Positions 9,172 through 17,982 of a stretch of 64,000 bases of DNA are shown piece after piece. Each line of letters begins with the position of its first letter. Positions within the stretch are counted from its first letter, which is position 1. The notes below the pieces were generated by a model. The model saw only the letters and a program-made list of their open reading frames with translations. It ran no database searches and was not told the origin of the DNA. The translations under genes and the position numbers were made by a program. The stretch covers positions 14,297 through 78,296 of the forward strand of contig DASZHD010000010.1 of the NCBI GenBank assembly GCA_035938175.1, in the 5' to 3' direction. The DNA comes from DASRDE01 sp035938175. GTDB lineage: Bacteria > Vulcanimicrobiota > Vulcanimicrobiia > Vulcanimicrobiales > Vulcanimicrobiaceae.

Positions 9172-10485
9172 ATGGGCATGACCCTAACCGAGAAGATTCT
9201 TGCGCGCCACGCCGGCTTGGACCGCGTCGAGCCCGGCCAGATCATCAACGCGAACGTCGATTTGGTGCTTGCCAACGAACTGTCCGCCGCGGTCGCCATC
9301 GGCGTAATGCGCAATATTAAGGGCGCGGATCGCGTCTTCGACAACGAGAAGATCGCGCTCGTCGAAGATCACTTCGTTCCTGCCAAAGACGCTCAGTCGG
9401 CCAAAATCGCAAAGCTGATGAAAGACTTTGCGATCGAGCAGAAGATCAAACACTTCTTCGACGTGGGCCGCGGCGGAATCGAGCACGTGGTGCTTCCCGA
9501 AGAAGGCCTCGTAGCGCCCGGAGAACTGATCGTCGGCGGCGATTCGCATACGTGCACGTACGGGGCCTTCGGGGCGTTCGCGACCGGCATGGGCTCGACC
9601 GATATTGCGGCGGCCTTCGTGCTCGGCGAGGTCTGGCTCCGCGTCCCGCCCAGCATCAAAATCATTTATCAGGGACGCTTGGGGGAGATGGTGTTCGCCA
9701 AGGACCTCATGCTGAAGACCGTCGGGACGCTCGGGATCGACGGCGCCACGTACCGCGCGATTGAATATCACGGATCGACGGTCGATCAGATGTCGATTAC
9801 CGGCCGCATCACGATGGCCAACATGGCGATCGAGGCCGGCGCAAAGAACGGCATTTTTCATGCCGACGCCAAGACGATCGCGTTCGTGAAAGAGCGGACC
9901 GATCGGCCGTTCGTCGTCGAACAGGCGGATGCCGACGCGCAGTACGAGCAGATCGTCGAAATCGACGTCTCACAGTTGGAACCGCAGGTCGCGTGTCCGC
10001 ATACGCCGGACAACGTTCACTCGATTTCGGAGGTTACCAACGAAACCGTTCCGGTCGATCAAGTCTTCATCGGATCGTGCACGAACGGCTACATCGAAGA
10101 CCTGCGCGTCGTCGCGAAGATCTTGGACGGCAAACGCATCGCGTCCACCTTGCGCGTTATCGTGAATCCGGGCTCGCAGAAAGTGTGGATGCAGGCCGCG
10201 CAGGAAGGCATTCTGACGACGCTCGCGGCGGCCGGCTGCGTCGTGAACACGCCCGGATGCGGCGCCTGTTTTGGCGGCCACATGGGCACGCTGGGAGATG
10301 GAGAGCGCTGCATCTCGACCACCAACCGCAACTACGTCGGGCGCATGGGCTCGCCGAAAGCCGAAGTCTACCTCGGATCGCCCGCGACGTGCGCGGCATC
10401 CGCGCTTACCGGCGTCATTACCGATCCACGCTCCGTCGAGGTGAGCGCATCCGAACACCACGAGCTCGTCGAGGGGGCACGGTAA
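9172..10485 (+). CDS. leuC: 3-isopropylmalate dehydratase large subunit
   Basis: Leucine biosynthesis: with LeuD it isomerises 2- to 3-isopropylmalate. The start ATG 9172 follows AAGGAGA at 9154-9160; the longer frame upstream is not coding. The 437-residue product has the three [4Fe-4S] cysteines Cys303 (GSCTNG), Cys363 and Cys366 (PGCGACFGGHMG) in the canonical C-x59-C-x2-C spacing. It is shorter than the E. coli enzyme (466) and belongs to the compact type also found in archaea and used for homoaconitase-like reactions. Its stop overlaps leuD by one base (TAATG). Confidence 0.96.
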   Translation: MGMTLTEKILARHAGLDRVEPGQIINANVDLVLANELSAAVAIGVMRNIKGADRVFDNEKIALVEDHFVPAKDAQSAKIAKLMKDFAIEQKIKHFFDVGRGGIEHVVLPEEGLVAPGELIVGGDSHTCTYGAFGAFATGMGSTDIAAAFVLGEVWLRVPPSIKIIYQGRLGEMVFAKDLMLKTVGTLGIDGATYRAIEYHGSTVDQMSITGRITMANMAIEAGAKNGIFHADAKTIAFVKERTDRPFVVEQADADAQYEQIVEIDVSQLEPQVACPHTPDNVHSISEVTNETVPVDQVFIGSCTNGYIEDLRVVAKILDGKRIASTLRVIVNPGSQKVWMQAAQEGILTTLAAAGCVVNTPGCGACFGGHMGTLGDGERCISTTNRNYVGRMGSPKAEVYLGSPATCAASALTGVITDPRSVEVSASEHHELVEGAR

Positions 10486-10985
10486 TGCGCGGCTACGCCC
10501 ATAAATACGGCAAGAACGTCGACACCGACGTCATCATTCCCGGAAAGTACTGCAACATCGTCGATCAGGCCGAGCTCGGAAAGCACGCACTCGAGGGCAT
10601 AGATCCCGAATATACCGCGCGCATGAAGGCCGGCGACATCATCGTCGCCGACACCAATTTCGGCTGCGGTTCTAGCCGCGAGGTGGCGCCCATTGCGATC
10701 AAAGGGTCCGGCACTGCTGCGGTAATCGCAAAAAGTTTCGCCCGAATCTTCTATAGAAACGCGCTGAACATCGGTTTGCCGATTTTTGAATCACCGGAAG
10801 CCGTCGACGGCATTTCGACCGGCGATGAAATCGAGATCGATGCACCCAGCGGCACGATCCGCAACGTCACGAAGAACGAATCGTACAAAGCGGCGGCATT
10901 TCCGCCGTTCATGCAGTCGCTGATTGAGGCGGGCGGATTGCAACCATACGTGGAGAGGCGGCTGGCGGAACGCGCCGCGTCCTAA
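10485..10985 (+). CDS. leuD: 3-isopropylmalate dehydratase small subunit
   Basis: The small 'swivel' subunit that completes the active site of LeuC. The 166-residue product starts at ATG 10485, overlapping the leuC TAA. Motifs: KNVDTDVIIPGKY near the N-terminus and NFGCGSSREVAPIAI with the substrate-binding Ser-Ser-Arg. The length matches the short type (~165) instead of the ~200-residue enterobacterial form, consistent with its partner. The first partial repeat begins 3 bp after its stop, so the repeat cluster follows the operon end directly. Confidence 0.95.
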   Translation: MRGYAHKYGKNVDTDVIIPGKYCNIVDQAELGKHALEGIDPEYTARMKAGDIIVADTNFGCGSSREVAPIAIKGSGTAAVIAKSFARIFYRNALNIGLPIFESPEAVDGISTGDEIEIDAPSGTIRNVTKNESYKAAAFPPFMQSLIEAGGLQPYVERRLAERAAS

Positions 10986-10988
10986 CGG

Positions 10989-11218
10989 TCATGGTGAGGA
11001 ATCGCGCCTTGTCATGGTGAGGAATCGAACCACCCCGAGGTATCGAGGGGCATATTTGCGATCAAACGCGCCCTTCGATTCCTCAGGGTCCTTCGATACC
11101 TCAGGATGACGTTGGTCTTGTCATGGTGAGGAATCGAACCACCCCGAGGTATCGAGGGGCATATTTGCGATCAAACGCGCCCTTCGATTCCTCAGGGTCC
11201 TTCGATACCTCAGGATGA
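10989..11218. repeat. Perfect 102-bp tandem direct repeat with inverted arms (REP-like)
   Basis: Two identical 102-bp copies lie at 11009-11110 and 11117-11218, separated by GTTGGT. A truncated third arm is at 10989-11005. Each copy starts with GTCATGGTGAGGAATCGAA and ends with CCTTCGATACCTCAGGATGAC, which is close to its reverse complement, so each can fold as a long hairpin. Pieces of the same element recur at 18880-18902, 21350-21405 and 63602-63708. No reading frame of its own is present. Confidence 0.93.
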
Positions 11219-11225
11219 CAGTGCG

Positions 11226-11840
11226 TTAGTAAGGCGTTCCGCCGCCGCCTGTTCCGCCCGTCGGCGACGGATTCAAGTTGTCCGTCCACTTGTATTTCGG
11301 GCGGTAAGCCGCGGTAAATCCGATTACGTCTTTGGACGTCTCGAGCGTGCCGACCATGTCGGTATTCGCGTCTTGCGAACCTTTGAAAACGAGATCCGAC
11401 CCGTCGGGCAGCGAGACCACTAGCCGCACGTCTTTGCCGTCGACCGAACCCGAAACGGGATACTTTTTGTTCTTTCCGTCCAGATACGTGCCGGTCAATA
11501 CGTTGCCGGTTTGCGCAAGCTTGAAATGCGCATACACGACGCCGGACGTTTGCTGAAGCGCCACTTCCCAAACGCCCGAAAGACCGATGCGATTGGCGTC
11601 GGGATCCTTCGGCGGCGCGGGCGTGGCTTTGCCCTTGTGCTGCGGAAGCGTGACGTTGATCGTGTTCGGCGCGACCGTAGGCAGCGCCCCGGGCGGCAGC
11701 ATCGGCGTCGGCGTCGCGTTGGGGGGCGGCGGCGAGGGCGGTGCAGTCGGCGTGGCCTGGGCGCCGGCGCGTAAGTGCGCGGCGTGGAACGCGACGAGGG
11801 TAAAAACGAGGGCGGCGAGGATGGTGTAAAGGCGCTTCAT
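11226..11840 (-). CDS. Secreted Pro-rich protein, unknown function
   Basis: Not recognised. The 204-residue product begins MKRLYTILAALVFTLVAFHA, a clear signal peptide with likely cleavage near AGA-QA. It continues with ~45 residues of Pro/Ala/Thr linker, then a compact domain (~85-190) with alternating beta-like segments (GVWEVALQQTSG, LTGTYLDGKN, DLVFKGSQ), reminiscent of small lipocalin-like or 'extracellular endo' beta-barrel domains, and a Gly-rich tail. It lies 11 bp upstream of the next minus-strand secreted gene's stop and may be co-transcribed with it. Confidence 0.75.
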   Translation of the reverse strand: MKRLYTILAALVFTLVAFHAAHLRAGAQATPTAPPSPPPPNATPTPMLPPGALPTVAPNTINVTLPQHKGKATPAPPKDPDANRIGLSGVWEVALQQTSGVVYAHFKLAQTGNVLTGTYLDGKNKKYPVSGSVDGKDVRLVVSLPDGSDLVFKGSQDANTDMVGTLETSKDVIGFTAAYRPKYKWTDNLNPSPTGGTGGGGTPY

Positions 11841-11851
11841 GTCTCGCTATG

Positions 11852-12400
11852 TTACGATGCGGACGGCGCCGGTTCCGGCGAGGCGCTCGCTTGAGGCTGC
11901 GCCGGCCCTTCGACCGGCGGGCGGCGGCGTTCGTTCGGCAGCATCGGGACGCGATGCGTCGAGAGGCCCGTCATCTTGAGTGCTGCGACGATCTTGTTGG
12001 CATCCGCGGCGATGGAAACCACAAACCCGTCGCCCGGACAGAGCAGATCCGGCGTTTGCCATCCGTGATACTGAACGACCGTCGAACTTCCGAACGAGGC
12101 GCTCTTCACGCATGCGTGCGAGACGATTTGGCCGCTGCGTTTTGCCGTCTTGAGGTCCGACAAGAATTGCGCCGAGAGTTGCGGGGCGACTGACCCCCGT
12201 ACCGGCTGATCGATTGCGGGGCCGCCGCGCCGAGAATGAACGGCCCAAGTCGAACCATCGGACCATACTTTGATCGTATAACCAGAGAAGTTGGTCGATC
12301 CCGAATTCACGATCGTCGCCCCGTCGCGTTGCGCCGCGGCGGCAATGAAAGCGAGACAAGCGAGCGATGTGCAAGCGGCGATCCGCAATGCGCTATTCAT
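11852..12400 (-). CDS. Secreted protein of unknown function
   Basis: Not recognised. The 182-residue product has a signal peptide (ACTSLACLAFIAAAA) and a core with beta-type segments (TIVNSGSTNFSGYTIKVW, STVVQYHGWQTPDLLC) and two cysteines that could form a disulfide. The C-terminal 40 residues are Pro/Ala/Ser-rich, resembling a cell-wall or surface linker. It is followed after 11 bp by another secreted protein on the same strand, suggesting a two-gene unit. Upstream, it is divergent from the lipoprotein/S53 peptidase operon. Confidence 0.7.
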   Translation of the reverse strand: MNSALRIAACTSLACLAFIAAAAQRDGATIVNSGSTNFSGYTIKVWSDGSTWAVHSRRGGPAIDQPVRGSVAPQLSAQFLSDLKTAKRSGQIVSHACVKSASFGSSTVVQYHGWQTPDLLCPGDGFVVSIAADANKIVAALKMTGLSTHRVPMLPNERRRPPVEGPAQPQASASPEPAPSAS

Positions 12401-12515
12401 GTTCTCACAACGCGCTTTCGTTCATGTTTGTTTCCTGTCAATCGGTGCATGACATTACACCTATCCAAAAGAAGAGGCTGCCGTCTCTTCAGCGCCTTTT
12501 TCGTAGGAGTTTTCC

Positions 12516-14444
12516 GTGAGGACGCGTTTCCTTTTGCTCGGGTTTGCGGCAGTCTCCGCAGCTCTGGCCGCTTGCGGGGGCGGCGGCGGCTCCTCGGGAG
12601 GCGGCACCGTTCCCACACCAACCTCCACGCCCGCCGCTACAGCACCGCCGATTCCGGGAATCGGACCATTCGGATCGTTACAGCATTTTAACGTTCCGCA
12701 GCCGACGCCGCCGCCGCAGGGCCAGAGCGCCGGTGCATTCTCGTTTTCGTTTCCGGGCGGACTGCCGGTTTCGGGTTCGGTTTCTTTTCCGGGGCAATAC
12801 GCGGTCGTCGGATCCGGCGAAACGCTCGCATTGAGGCTTTCCTCCAGCGCGCCGTCGGGCGTGCCGTCGCTTTCGGTTGCGCGCAGCGCACAATCGCGGC
12901 GTCCGATGTACACGACCAGCCAAGTGAGTACGATTTTGTACATCGGCGTGCAGTTCGGACCGAATATCGTTGCGCTGGAAACGCCGCCGTCGTTTTCGAT
13001 AACGGTGCCGTCCTCGGTAATCTTACCCGGGGCCAGTTACTGGCTTGCGGCGTACGATCCGACGCAACCGTCTTTGGGATGGCAACTGGCGTTTGAAGGG
13101 CCGGCCGCGATCGCGACGGGCTCGTCGACACTGAATTTCTCAGGCGGCGGACTCTACGATTTTGCCGGCGGTTCTTCGAACAATACCTATTGGTTCGCGT
13201 TGTACGCTGCGAGCAGTTCGTTACCACCGCCGACGCCGGCGCCGACGAACCAACCCGTAAGCTTCGGATGCACGAATCAACCGTTCGACGCCGGGCGGCG
13301 CACGCTGAGTACCGGTCCGCGCCCGCTTGCAACGGGCGATACGTCGTCGTACGGCGGCGCGAATTCCACGCTGACGCAAACAATCGCGCGCGGCCAGCCC
13401 TGCCCGGAACCGACCGCGACCGCCGTTGCGTCGGTGAGCGACGCGGTTACCGTCGCGGCAACGACGGCACCGAGCGGTGCTGCCGCGTGGGACGCACAAT
13501 CGATCGAAAGCGACGCTTTTGCAACGAACACCGTCACGACGACGACGGATTCGATCGTGAACGAAGATGCCACGCACGAATTCACGTACGGCAACACGAT
13601 AACCGACGAGAACGGCGATACGATTCAAACGCGGTATAACTCGCCGCAGACGGTGGACGAGCTGCCCGAAGGAAGCGGGCATTCGTGGTCCATCAACCCT
13701 GCGGGAACCGTGAACGAGACGTTGACCGACAACACCTCGATCGCGCGGACGTACGCAGCGGACGGATCGTACCAAGAAACCGATCAACTCGCGGGAGCGA
13801 CGACGACAATCAACGAGCGGGCGGACGGAAGCGGCAGCTATACGATCGGTTCGCTAGGAACGCTTACCGTCAGTGCACCGTCGGCCGGAACCATTACTCT
13901 GGCGATCGGTGCGGGCTCGATCACCATACCCGCGTGGTTCACCACGCCGGTCACGGTGTACGGCGACACGTTCGCGGATAACGGTCCGCAATCGAGTCCA
14001 TCGTGGTGCCAACCGGCGGTGACCGCAACGAATCCCGACCAGATCGTCGAAACGCTCGCGATAACCGATCCGGTTCTCGGCTACACCGAGAACCGCACGA
14101 CGACGTATTACGATAGCCAAACGTACGGCACGGTGTGCATGCAAATTCTCGACACGCTGAACGAGTACTACGACTATCTGCAGGACACGCCGATTTCGCC
14201 CGGAGTGTTCGTTAGCGGCAACGCGTCCCCGCTGCAAACCAATACGATCTCCGAATTTTACGTGATGAATTCCACGCCGACGATCAATGCGATCGCGCGG
14301 CGTTCGGGCGCCGGGGGCGTCTCGGCGCTGGCGCGCAGTAAAGCCGGCGCGATCGACTCGATCCGTGCGATGCAGCGCATGCAACGGATGAGAAATTTGC
14401 AACGATATATACGGCGCTCGGAGACGGGAGGGCGCAGCTCATGA
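12516..14444 (+). CDS. Large exported lipoprotein, unknown function
   Basis: A 642-residue product starting at GTG 12516 behind a good AGGAG. The signal ends in a lipobox (ALAACGGGGG) followed by a Gly/Ser/Thr/Pro tether. No catalytic motif is visible. The middle is Thr/Ser/Asn-rich with beta-like repeats (TDSIVNEDATHEFTYGNT, TYAADGSYQETDQLAG), suggesting a beta-solenoid or surface scaffold, and the last 50 residues are basic. Its stop overlaps the start of the S53 peptidase by 4 bp (ATGA), so the two are translated together. It may be a substrate, anchor or partner of that peptidase; this is inferred from coupling only. Confidence 0.8.
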   Translation: MRTRFLLLGFAAVSAALAACGGGGGSSGGGTVPTPTSTPAATAPPIPGIGPFGSLQHFNVPQPTPPPQGQSAGAFSFSFPGGLPVSGSVSFPGQYAVVGSGETLALRLSSSAPSGVPSLSVARSAQSRRPMYTTSQVSTILYIGVQFGPNIVALETPPSFSITVPSSVILPGASYWLAAYDPTQPSLGWQLAFEGPAAIATGSSTLNFSGGGLYDFAGGSSNNTYWFALYAASSSLPPPTPAPTNQPVSFGCTNQPFDAGRRTLSTGPRPLATGDTSSYGGANSTLTQTIARGQPCPEPTATAVASVSDAVTVAATTAPSGAAAWDAQSIESDAFATNTVTTTTDSIVNEDATHEFTYGNTITDENGDTIQTRYNSPQTVDELPEGSGHSWSINPAGTVNETLTDNTSIARTYAADGSYQETDQLAGATTTINERADGSGSYTIGSLGTLTVSAPSAGTITLAIGAGSITIPAWFTTPVTVYGDTFADNGPQSSPSWCQPAVTATNPDQIVETLAITDPVLGYTENRTTTYYDSQTYGTVCMQILDTLNEYYDYLQDTPISPGVFVSGNASPLQTNTISEFYVMNSTPTINAIARRSGAGGVSALARSKAGAIDSIRAMQRMQRMRNLQRYIRRSETGGRSS

Positions 14445-16528
14445 AACGACTATTTCTAGCACCCGCGCTCGCTGTAGCAGTTCTGGCCGCGGCCGCCTGT
14501 TCCGGCGGGTCCGCGGTACCGGGCGGTGCGTCTTCCGGAGCTCTCGAGTGGGGGCAAGAACAGCTCGGCGGCGCCGCGTTTGTCGGACCGGCAAACGTCG
14601 ATCATTTGGAAGTGAACGTCGTCGTGCGGCAGCAGAACGCAAGCGGACTTCTGCAGTACGCGCGCGGCGCAAACAATCCGGCATCGCCGCTTTATCGCCA
14701 GTTTCTCACACCGCAGCAGATCGCCGATCGATTCGGTGCGAGCGCCCAAGACTACCACAACGCGGCGCAATACTTCGCAAGCCGCAATTTATCGGTAGGG
14801 GGATGGCCGCAGCGTCTGACGCTGGCGGTCGCGGGTTCGCAATCGAACGTTGAACGCGCGTTCGGTACGCACTTCGGCGTCTACCGAAAAAACGGCGAAG
14901 AATTCATCGCGCCGATGAGCGCGCCGCAATTGCCGGCGGCAATTCCCGTTGTGGCTGCCGCGAATTTGGTGACCTACGACGTGCAGCGTCGCGACATCGT
15001 GGTTCCGCCGCGCGTCGGAAACAACGCCGTCAGCGGCTATGCGCCGCAGCAGGTGCAAGCCGCATTCGACTACACCGGCGCCTACAAAACCGTCGTCGGC
15101 GGAAGCGCGCTGAACGGCACCGGAATCAACGTCGGCATCATCGGTACCGGGCCGATCGACGTAATCGGCGGGCAAGACCAAGACGCGGCAACGTTGGCAA
15201 CGACGTTCCGCGTACGCATGGCGCCAATCGCAATTGCGACCGTTACACCCTCGGGCGTTGCCGCCGGACTGAAGATCTCCGGCATTCCCACGGCGCCGCC
15301 GTCATCGCCGTCACCCAATAATCCGCCGCCGAATCCGAATCTGTTTCCGTTCTCGGCGGATTTCCAATCGCCGCCTCCCGTAACGTCGCCGAAGTGCACG
15401 GGTCCGCTGCCCACCTGCAATCCCGAAGACGTAGAAGCGCAACTCGATACCCAGCAAATCGCTTCGCTTGCGCCCGGATCCAACGTGATGTTCTATCTTG
15501 CGTACAACGCGAGCGATTGTCACGTGTATTTTCCAAATTCGTGCGCACCGGCGCCGCCCTCGCCGCCGCCGAACAGCAATTACGGTCAGCCTCTCGAGGG
15601 TCTGCTGGAAGCGGACGCGGAGATTCAACAAGCGATCGCCGACGATAAGGCCGACGTGATCTCGATCAGTTGGGGCGGCGGCGAACCGGAAAACATCGGC
15701 GGATATTACACGGCGTCCGGAAGCGGATATGGTCCGGAAGAATTCGCCGCGCTGGCGGCCGAAGGGATCGCCGTCTTTGCTTCTTCCGGCGATACCGGTT
15801 CGGCGGGATGTTTCGGCAACACACAGCGCGTGTGCGTGCAATATCCCGCGAGCGATCCGAGCGTGACCGCAGTTGGCGGCGTCAACGCGCCGATCGACGA
15901 ACTCGGTCAATTCGAGGCCCCGATTACCGCGTGGGGTACCACGACCGCGACGAACGGTGGGTTAGGCCTCGGCGATTCCGGCGGCGGCGTTTCCACGATC
16001 TTTCCGGCAATCGCCGCGCAGGCGTCGACCACCGGTGCGACGATGCGTGAGGTTCCCGATCTTGCGATGCTCGCCGATCCGAACACCGGCGTTTTTGTCG
16101 CGGTCAATTCGCGGTTTGGCGGATTCCTGACGGGCGAAATCGGCGGAACCAGCGTCGCGGCCCCGCAAAGCGCGGCAATGTGGGCTTTGGTCCTTGAGGC
16201 TTGCAAGAATACGCACGCCTGTGCAACCGCCGGCGGACCGTTCCCGTACCGGCTTGGCAACGCGGCGCCCCTTATCTACGGCATCTACGGCAAGAAGTCG
16301 GGGACGGGCTCACCGCCGGCGGCGCTGCCGTACCCGAACGTCTTCTATGACGTCGTGTACGGCCAGAACCCCAACCTGCCGGGTCCCGGCCCGGCCAACA
16401 CGCCCAATCCCAATGCGACGCCTGTGCCCGGATACGTTGCGGGGGCCGGCTACGACGAGGTAACGGGGGTCGGGGTGCCGTTTGCCGGACACCTAATCCA
16501 GGCGATCACCGGGCAGGCCGTGCCCTGA
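14441..16528 (+). CDS. Sedolisin / kumamolisin-type peptidase (S53) lipoprotein
   Basis: A secreted, typically acid-active endopeptidase of 695 residues. Order of parts: lipoprotein signal (VLAAAACSGGS), pro-kumamolisin activation domain (~50-190; LYRQFLTPQQIADRFGAS), linker, and S53 catalytic domain. The Glu/Asp pair of sedolisins lies in EDVEAQLDTQQIA, the oxyanion Asp in FASSGDTGSAGC, and the nucleophile Ser in GGTSVAAPQSAAM. A Pro-rich insert (~280-310) interrupts the catalytic domain. It overlaps the upstream lipoprotein gene. Together with the S8 enzyme at the left edge it shows strong investment in extracellular proteolysis. Confidence 0.93.
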   Translation: MKRLFLAPALAVAVLAAAACSGGSAVPGGASSGALEWGQEQLGGAAFVGPANVDHLEVNVVVRQQNASGLLQYARGANNPASPLYRQFLTPQQIADRFGASAQDYHNAAQYFASRNLSVGGWPQRLTLAVAGSQSNVERAFGTHFGVYRKNGEEFIAPMSAPQLPAAIPVVAAANLVTYDVQRRDIVVPPRVGNNAVSGYAPQQVQAAFDYTGAYKTVVGGSALNGTGINVGIIGTGPIDVIGGQDQDAATLATTFRVRMAPIAIATVTPSGVAAGLKISGIPTAPPSSPSPNNPPPNPNLFPFSADFQSPPPVTSPKCTGPLPTCNPEDVEAQLDTQQIASLAPGSNVMFYLAYNASDCHVYFPNSCAPAPPSPPPNSNYGQPLEGLLEADAEIQQAIADDKADVISISWGGGEPENIGGYYTASGSGYGPEEFAALAAEGIAVFASSGDTGSAGCFGNTQRVCVQYPASDPSVTAVGGVNAPIDELGQFEAPITAWGTTTATNGGLGLGDSGGGVSTIFPAIAAQASTTGATMREVPDLAMLADPNTGVFVAVNSRFGGFLTGEIGGTSVAAPQSAAMWALVLEACKNTHACATAGGPFPYRLGNAAPLIYGIYGKKSGTGSPPAALPYPNVFYDVVYGQNPNLPGPGPANTPNPNATPVPGYVAGAGYDEVTGVGVPFAGHLIQAITGQAVP

Positions 16529-16561
16529 CCCTCTTGCCACGGTTGTTATAATGGGGGGGCT

Positions 16562-16828
16562 GTGAAACAGAAGATTCATCCCAAATGGTTCCCCGAGGCT
16601 CGCGTTCACTGCGCGTGCGGCAATACGTTTACGACCGGATCGACGATGCCCGAGATCGCGGTTGAGATTTGCTCGGCGTGCCATCCGCTCTTTACCGGCC
16701 AGCAGAAATTCGTCGACACGGCGGGCCGCGTTGACAAGTTCCGCCAGCGTGAAGAGATTGCAAAGCAGAAGCAGCAAGAAGCGGCCGTACGCAAGGCCAA
16801 GCGCGAAGCGGCAAAAGCCGAAGCTTAA
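16562..16828 (+). CDS. rpmE: Ribosomal protein bL31, zinc-binding type
   Basis: Large-subunit ribosomal protein L31 with 88 residues from GTG 16562 (G-run at 16554-16560 as ribosome-binding site). The four zinc ligands Cys17, Cys19, Cys37 and Cys40 mark the zinc-containing paralogue. The conserved HPLFTGQQKFVDTAGRVDKF block is followed by a lysine/alanine-rich extension of ~20 residues. A TATAAT at 16547-16552 lies only 9 nt before the start codon, with a weak CTGACC 16 nt upstream of it. If real, this gives an almost leaderless transcript. Gene order rpmE-prfA-prmC is common in bacteria. Confidence 0.96.
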   Translation: MKQKIHPKWFPEARVHCACGNTFTTGSTMPEIAVEICSACHPLFTGQQKFVDTAGRVDKFRQREEIAKQKQQEAAVRKAKREAAKAEA

Positions 16829-16842
16829 CAAGACGGGATTTG

Positions 16843-16880
16843 AAAAGGCGGGCCTCCGCAAGGGGCTCGCTTTTCATTTT
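16843..16880 (+). terminator. Intrinsic terminator between rpmE and prfA
   Basis: A hairpin with AAAAGGCGGGCC (16843-16854) paired to GGCTCGCTTTT (16864-16874) around one bulge, followed by CATTTT. It lies 14 bp after the rpmE stop and 8 bp before the prfA start, so it may attenuate rather than fully stop read-through. Confidence 0.65.
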
Positions 16881-16888
16881 GCACGACG

Positions 16889-17974
16889 ATGAAGTTCTAC
16901 GACCGGTTAGAGACGATTGCCAAACGGTTCGACGAGATCGAAGCGGAGCTCGCGCACCCTGCGGGCGGCTTCGATCAAGCGCGCTATACCGCGCTGCTCA
17001 AGGAACGCTCGTCAATCGAAGAGACCGTCGAAGTCTACCGCGAGTACAAGAAAACGCTCGAAGCGATTTCGGCAAACGACGAACTGCTGAAAGACCGCAG
17101 CGATCCCGAGCTCCACGAACTCGCGGAGGAAGAGGCCAAAACGCTTCGCGAGCGCCGCGCGCACCTCGAGGAGCGGCTGCAAATGCTCATGATTCCGAAA
17201 GATCCCGACGATGAAAAGGATGTATTCATCGAAATCCGGGCCGGCGCGGGCGGCGACGAAGCGGCGATTTTTGCGGGCGACTTGGCGCGCATGTACATGC
17301 GATACGCCGAACAGCAGCGGATGAAGGTGGAACTGGTCTCGGAGAGTGAGAGCGACGCCGGCGGATATAAGGAGATAGTCTTCGCAGTGAAGGGTAACGC
17401 GCCGTACAAACACTTCAAACACGAGTCCGGCGTGCACCGCGTTCAGCGGGTGCCGGTGACCGAGTCGCAAGGACGCGTGCACACCAGTACGGCAACGGTT
17501 GCGGTGCTGCCGCAAGTCGACGAGAACATCGACGTCGAGATCAATCCGGCGGATCTGCAAATCGACACGTACAAATCGAGCGGCGCGGGCGGCCAGTACG
17601 TCAACAAGACGGAGTCGGCAATCCGCATCACGCACGTCCCCACCGGCATCGTCGTCGCCTCGCAGCAAGAGCGATCGCAGATCCAGAACCGCGCGAAAGC
17701 GATGGAGATGCTGCGCGCGATGTTGTACGACCGCAAACGGCGCGAAGCCGAAGAAGCCATGGGCACGATGCGGCGCAGCCAAGTCGGCACCGGCGACCGG
17801 TCCGAGAAGATCCGCACGTATAACTATCCGCAAGATCGCATCACGGACCACCGCATCAACCAGAACTTCGGAAACATCCGCGGCGTGATGGACGGCGACA
17901 TGGGGCACATCGTGGAAGAGCTGCTCAAAGACGAGCGTGCTCGCGCGCTCGCAGGCGAGAATTCGGCGGCGTAA
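16889..17974 (+). CDS. prfA: Peptide chain release factor 1
   Basis: Recognises UAA and UAG stop codons and triggers peptide release. It has 361 residues, the usual length. The catalytic GGQ is at 234-236 (SSGAGGQYVNK), and the stop-codon discriminator tripeptide is Pro-Val-Thr (189-191, VPVTESQGRVHTS), which marks RF1 rather than RF2. The GAGGDEAAIFAGDL segment (119-132) is the conserved domain 2 entry. It is followed 8 bp later by prmC, the methyltransferase that modifies the GGQ glutamine. Confidence 0.98.
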   Translation: MKFYDRLETIAKRFDEIEAELAHPAGGFDQARYTALLKERSSIEETVEVYREYKKTLEAISANDELLKDRSDPELHELAEEEAKTLRERRAHLEERLQMLMIPKDPDDEKDVFIEIRAGAGGDEAAIFAGDLARMYMRYAEQQRMKVELVSESESDAGGYKEIVFAVKGNAPYKHFKHESGVHRVQRVPVTESQGRVHTSTATVAVLPQVDENIDVEINPADLQIDTYKSSGAGGQYVNKTESAIRITHVPTGIVVASQQERSQIQNRAKAMEMLRAMLYDRKRREAEEAMGTMRRSQVGTGDRSEKIRTYNYPQDRITDHRINQNFGNIRGVMDGDMGHIVEELLKDERARALAGENSAA

Positions 17975-17982
17975 CGAAGCCG

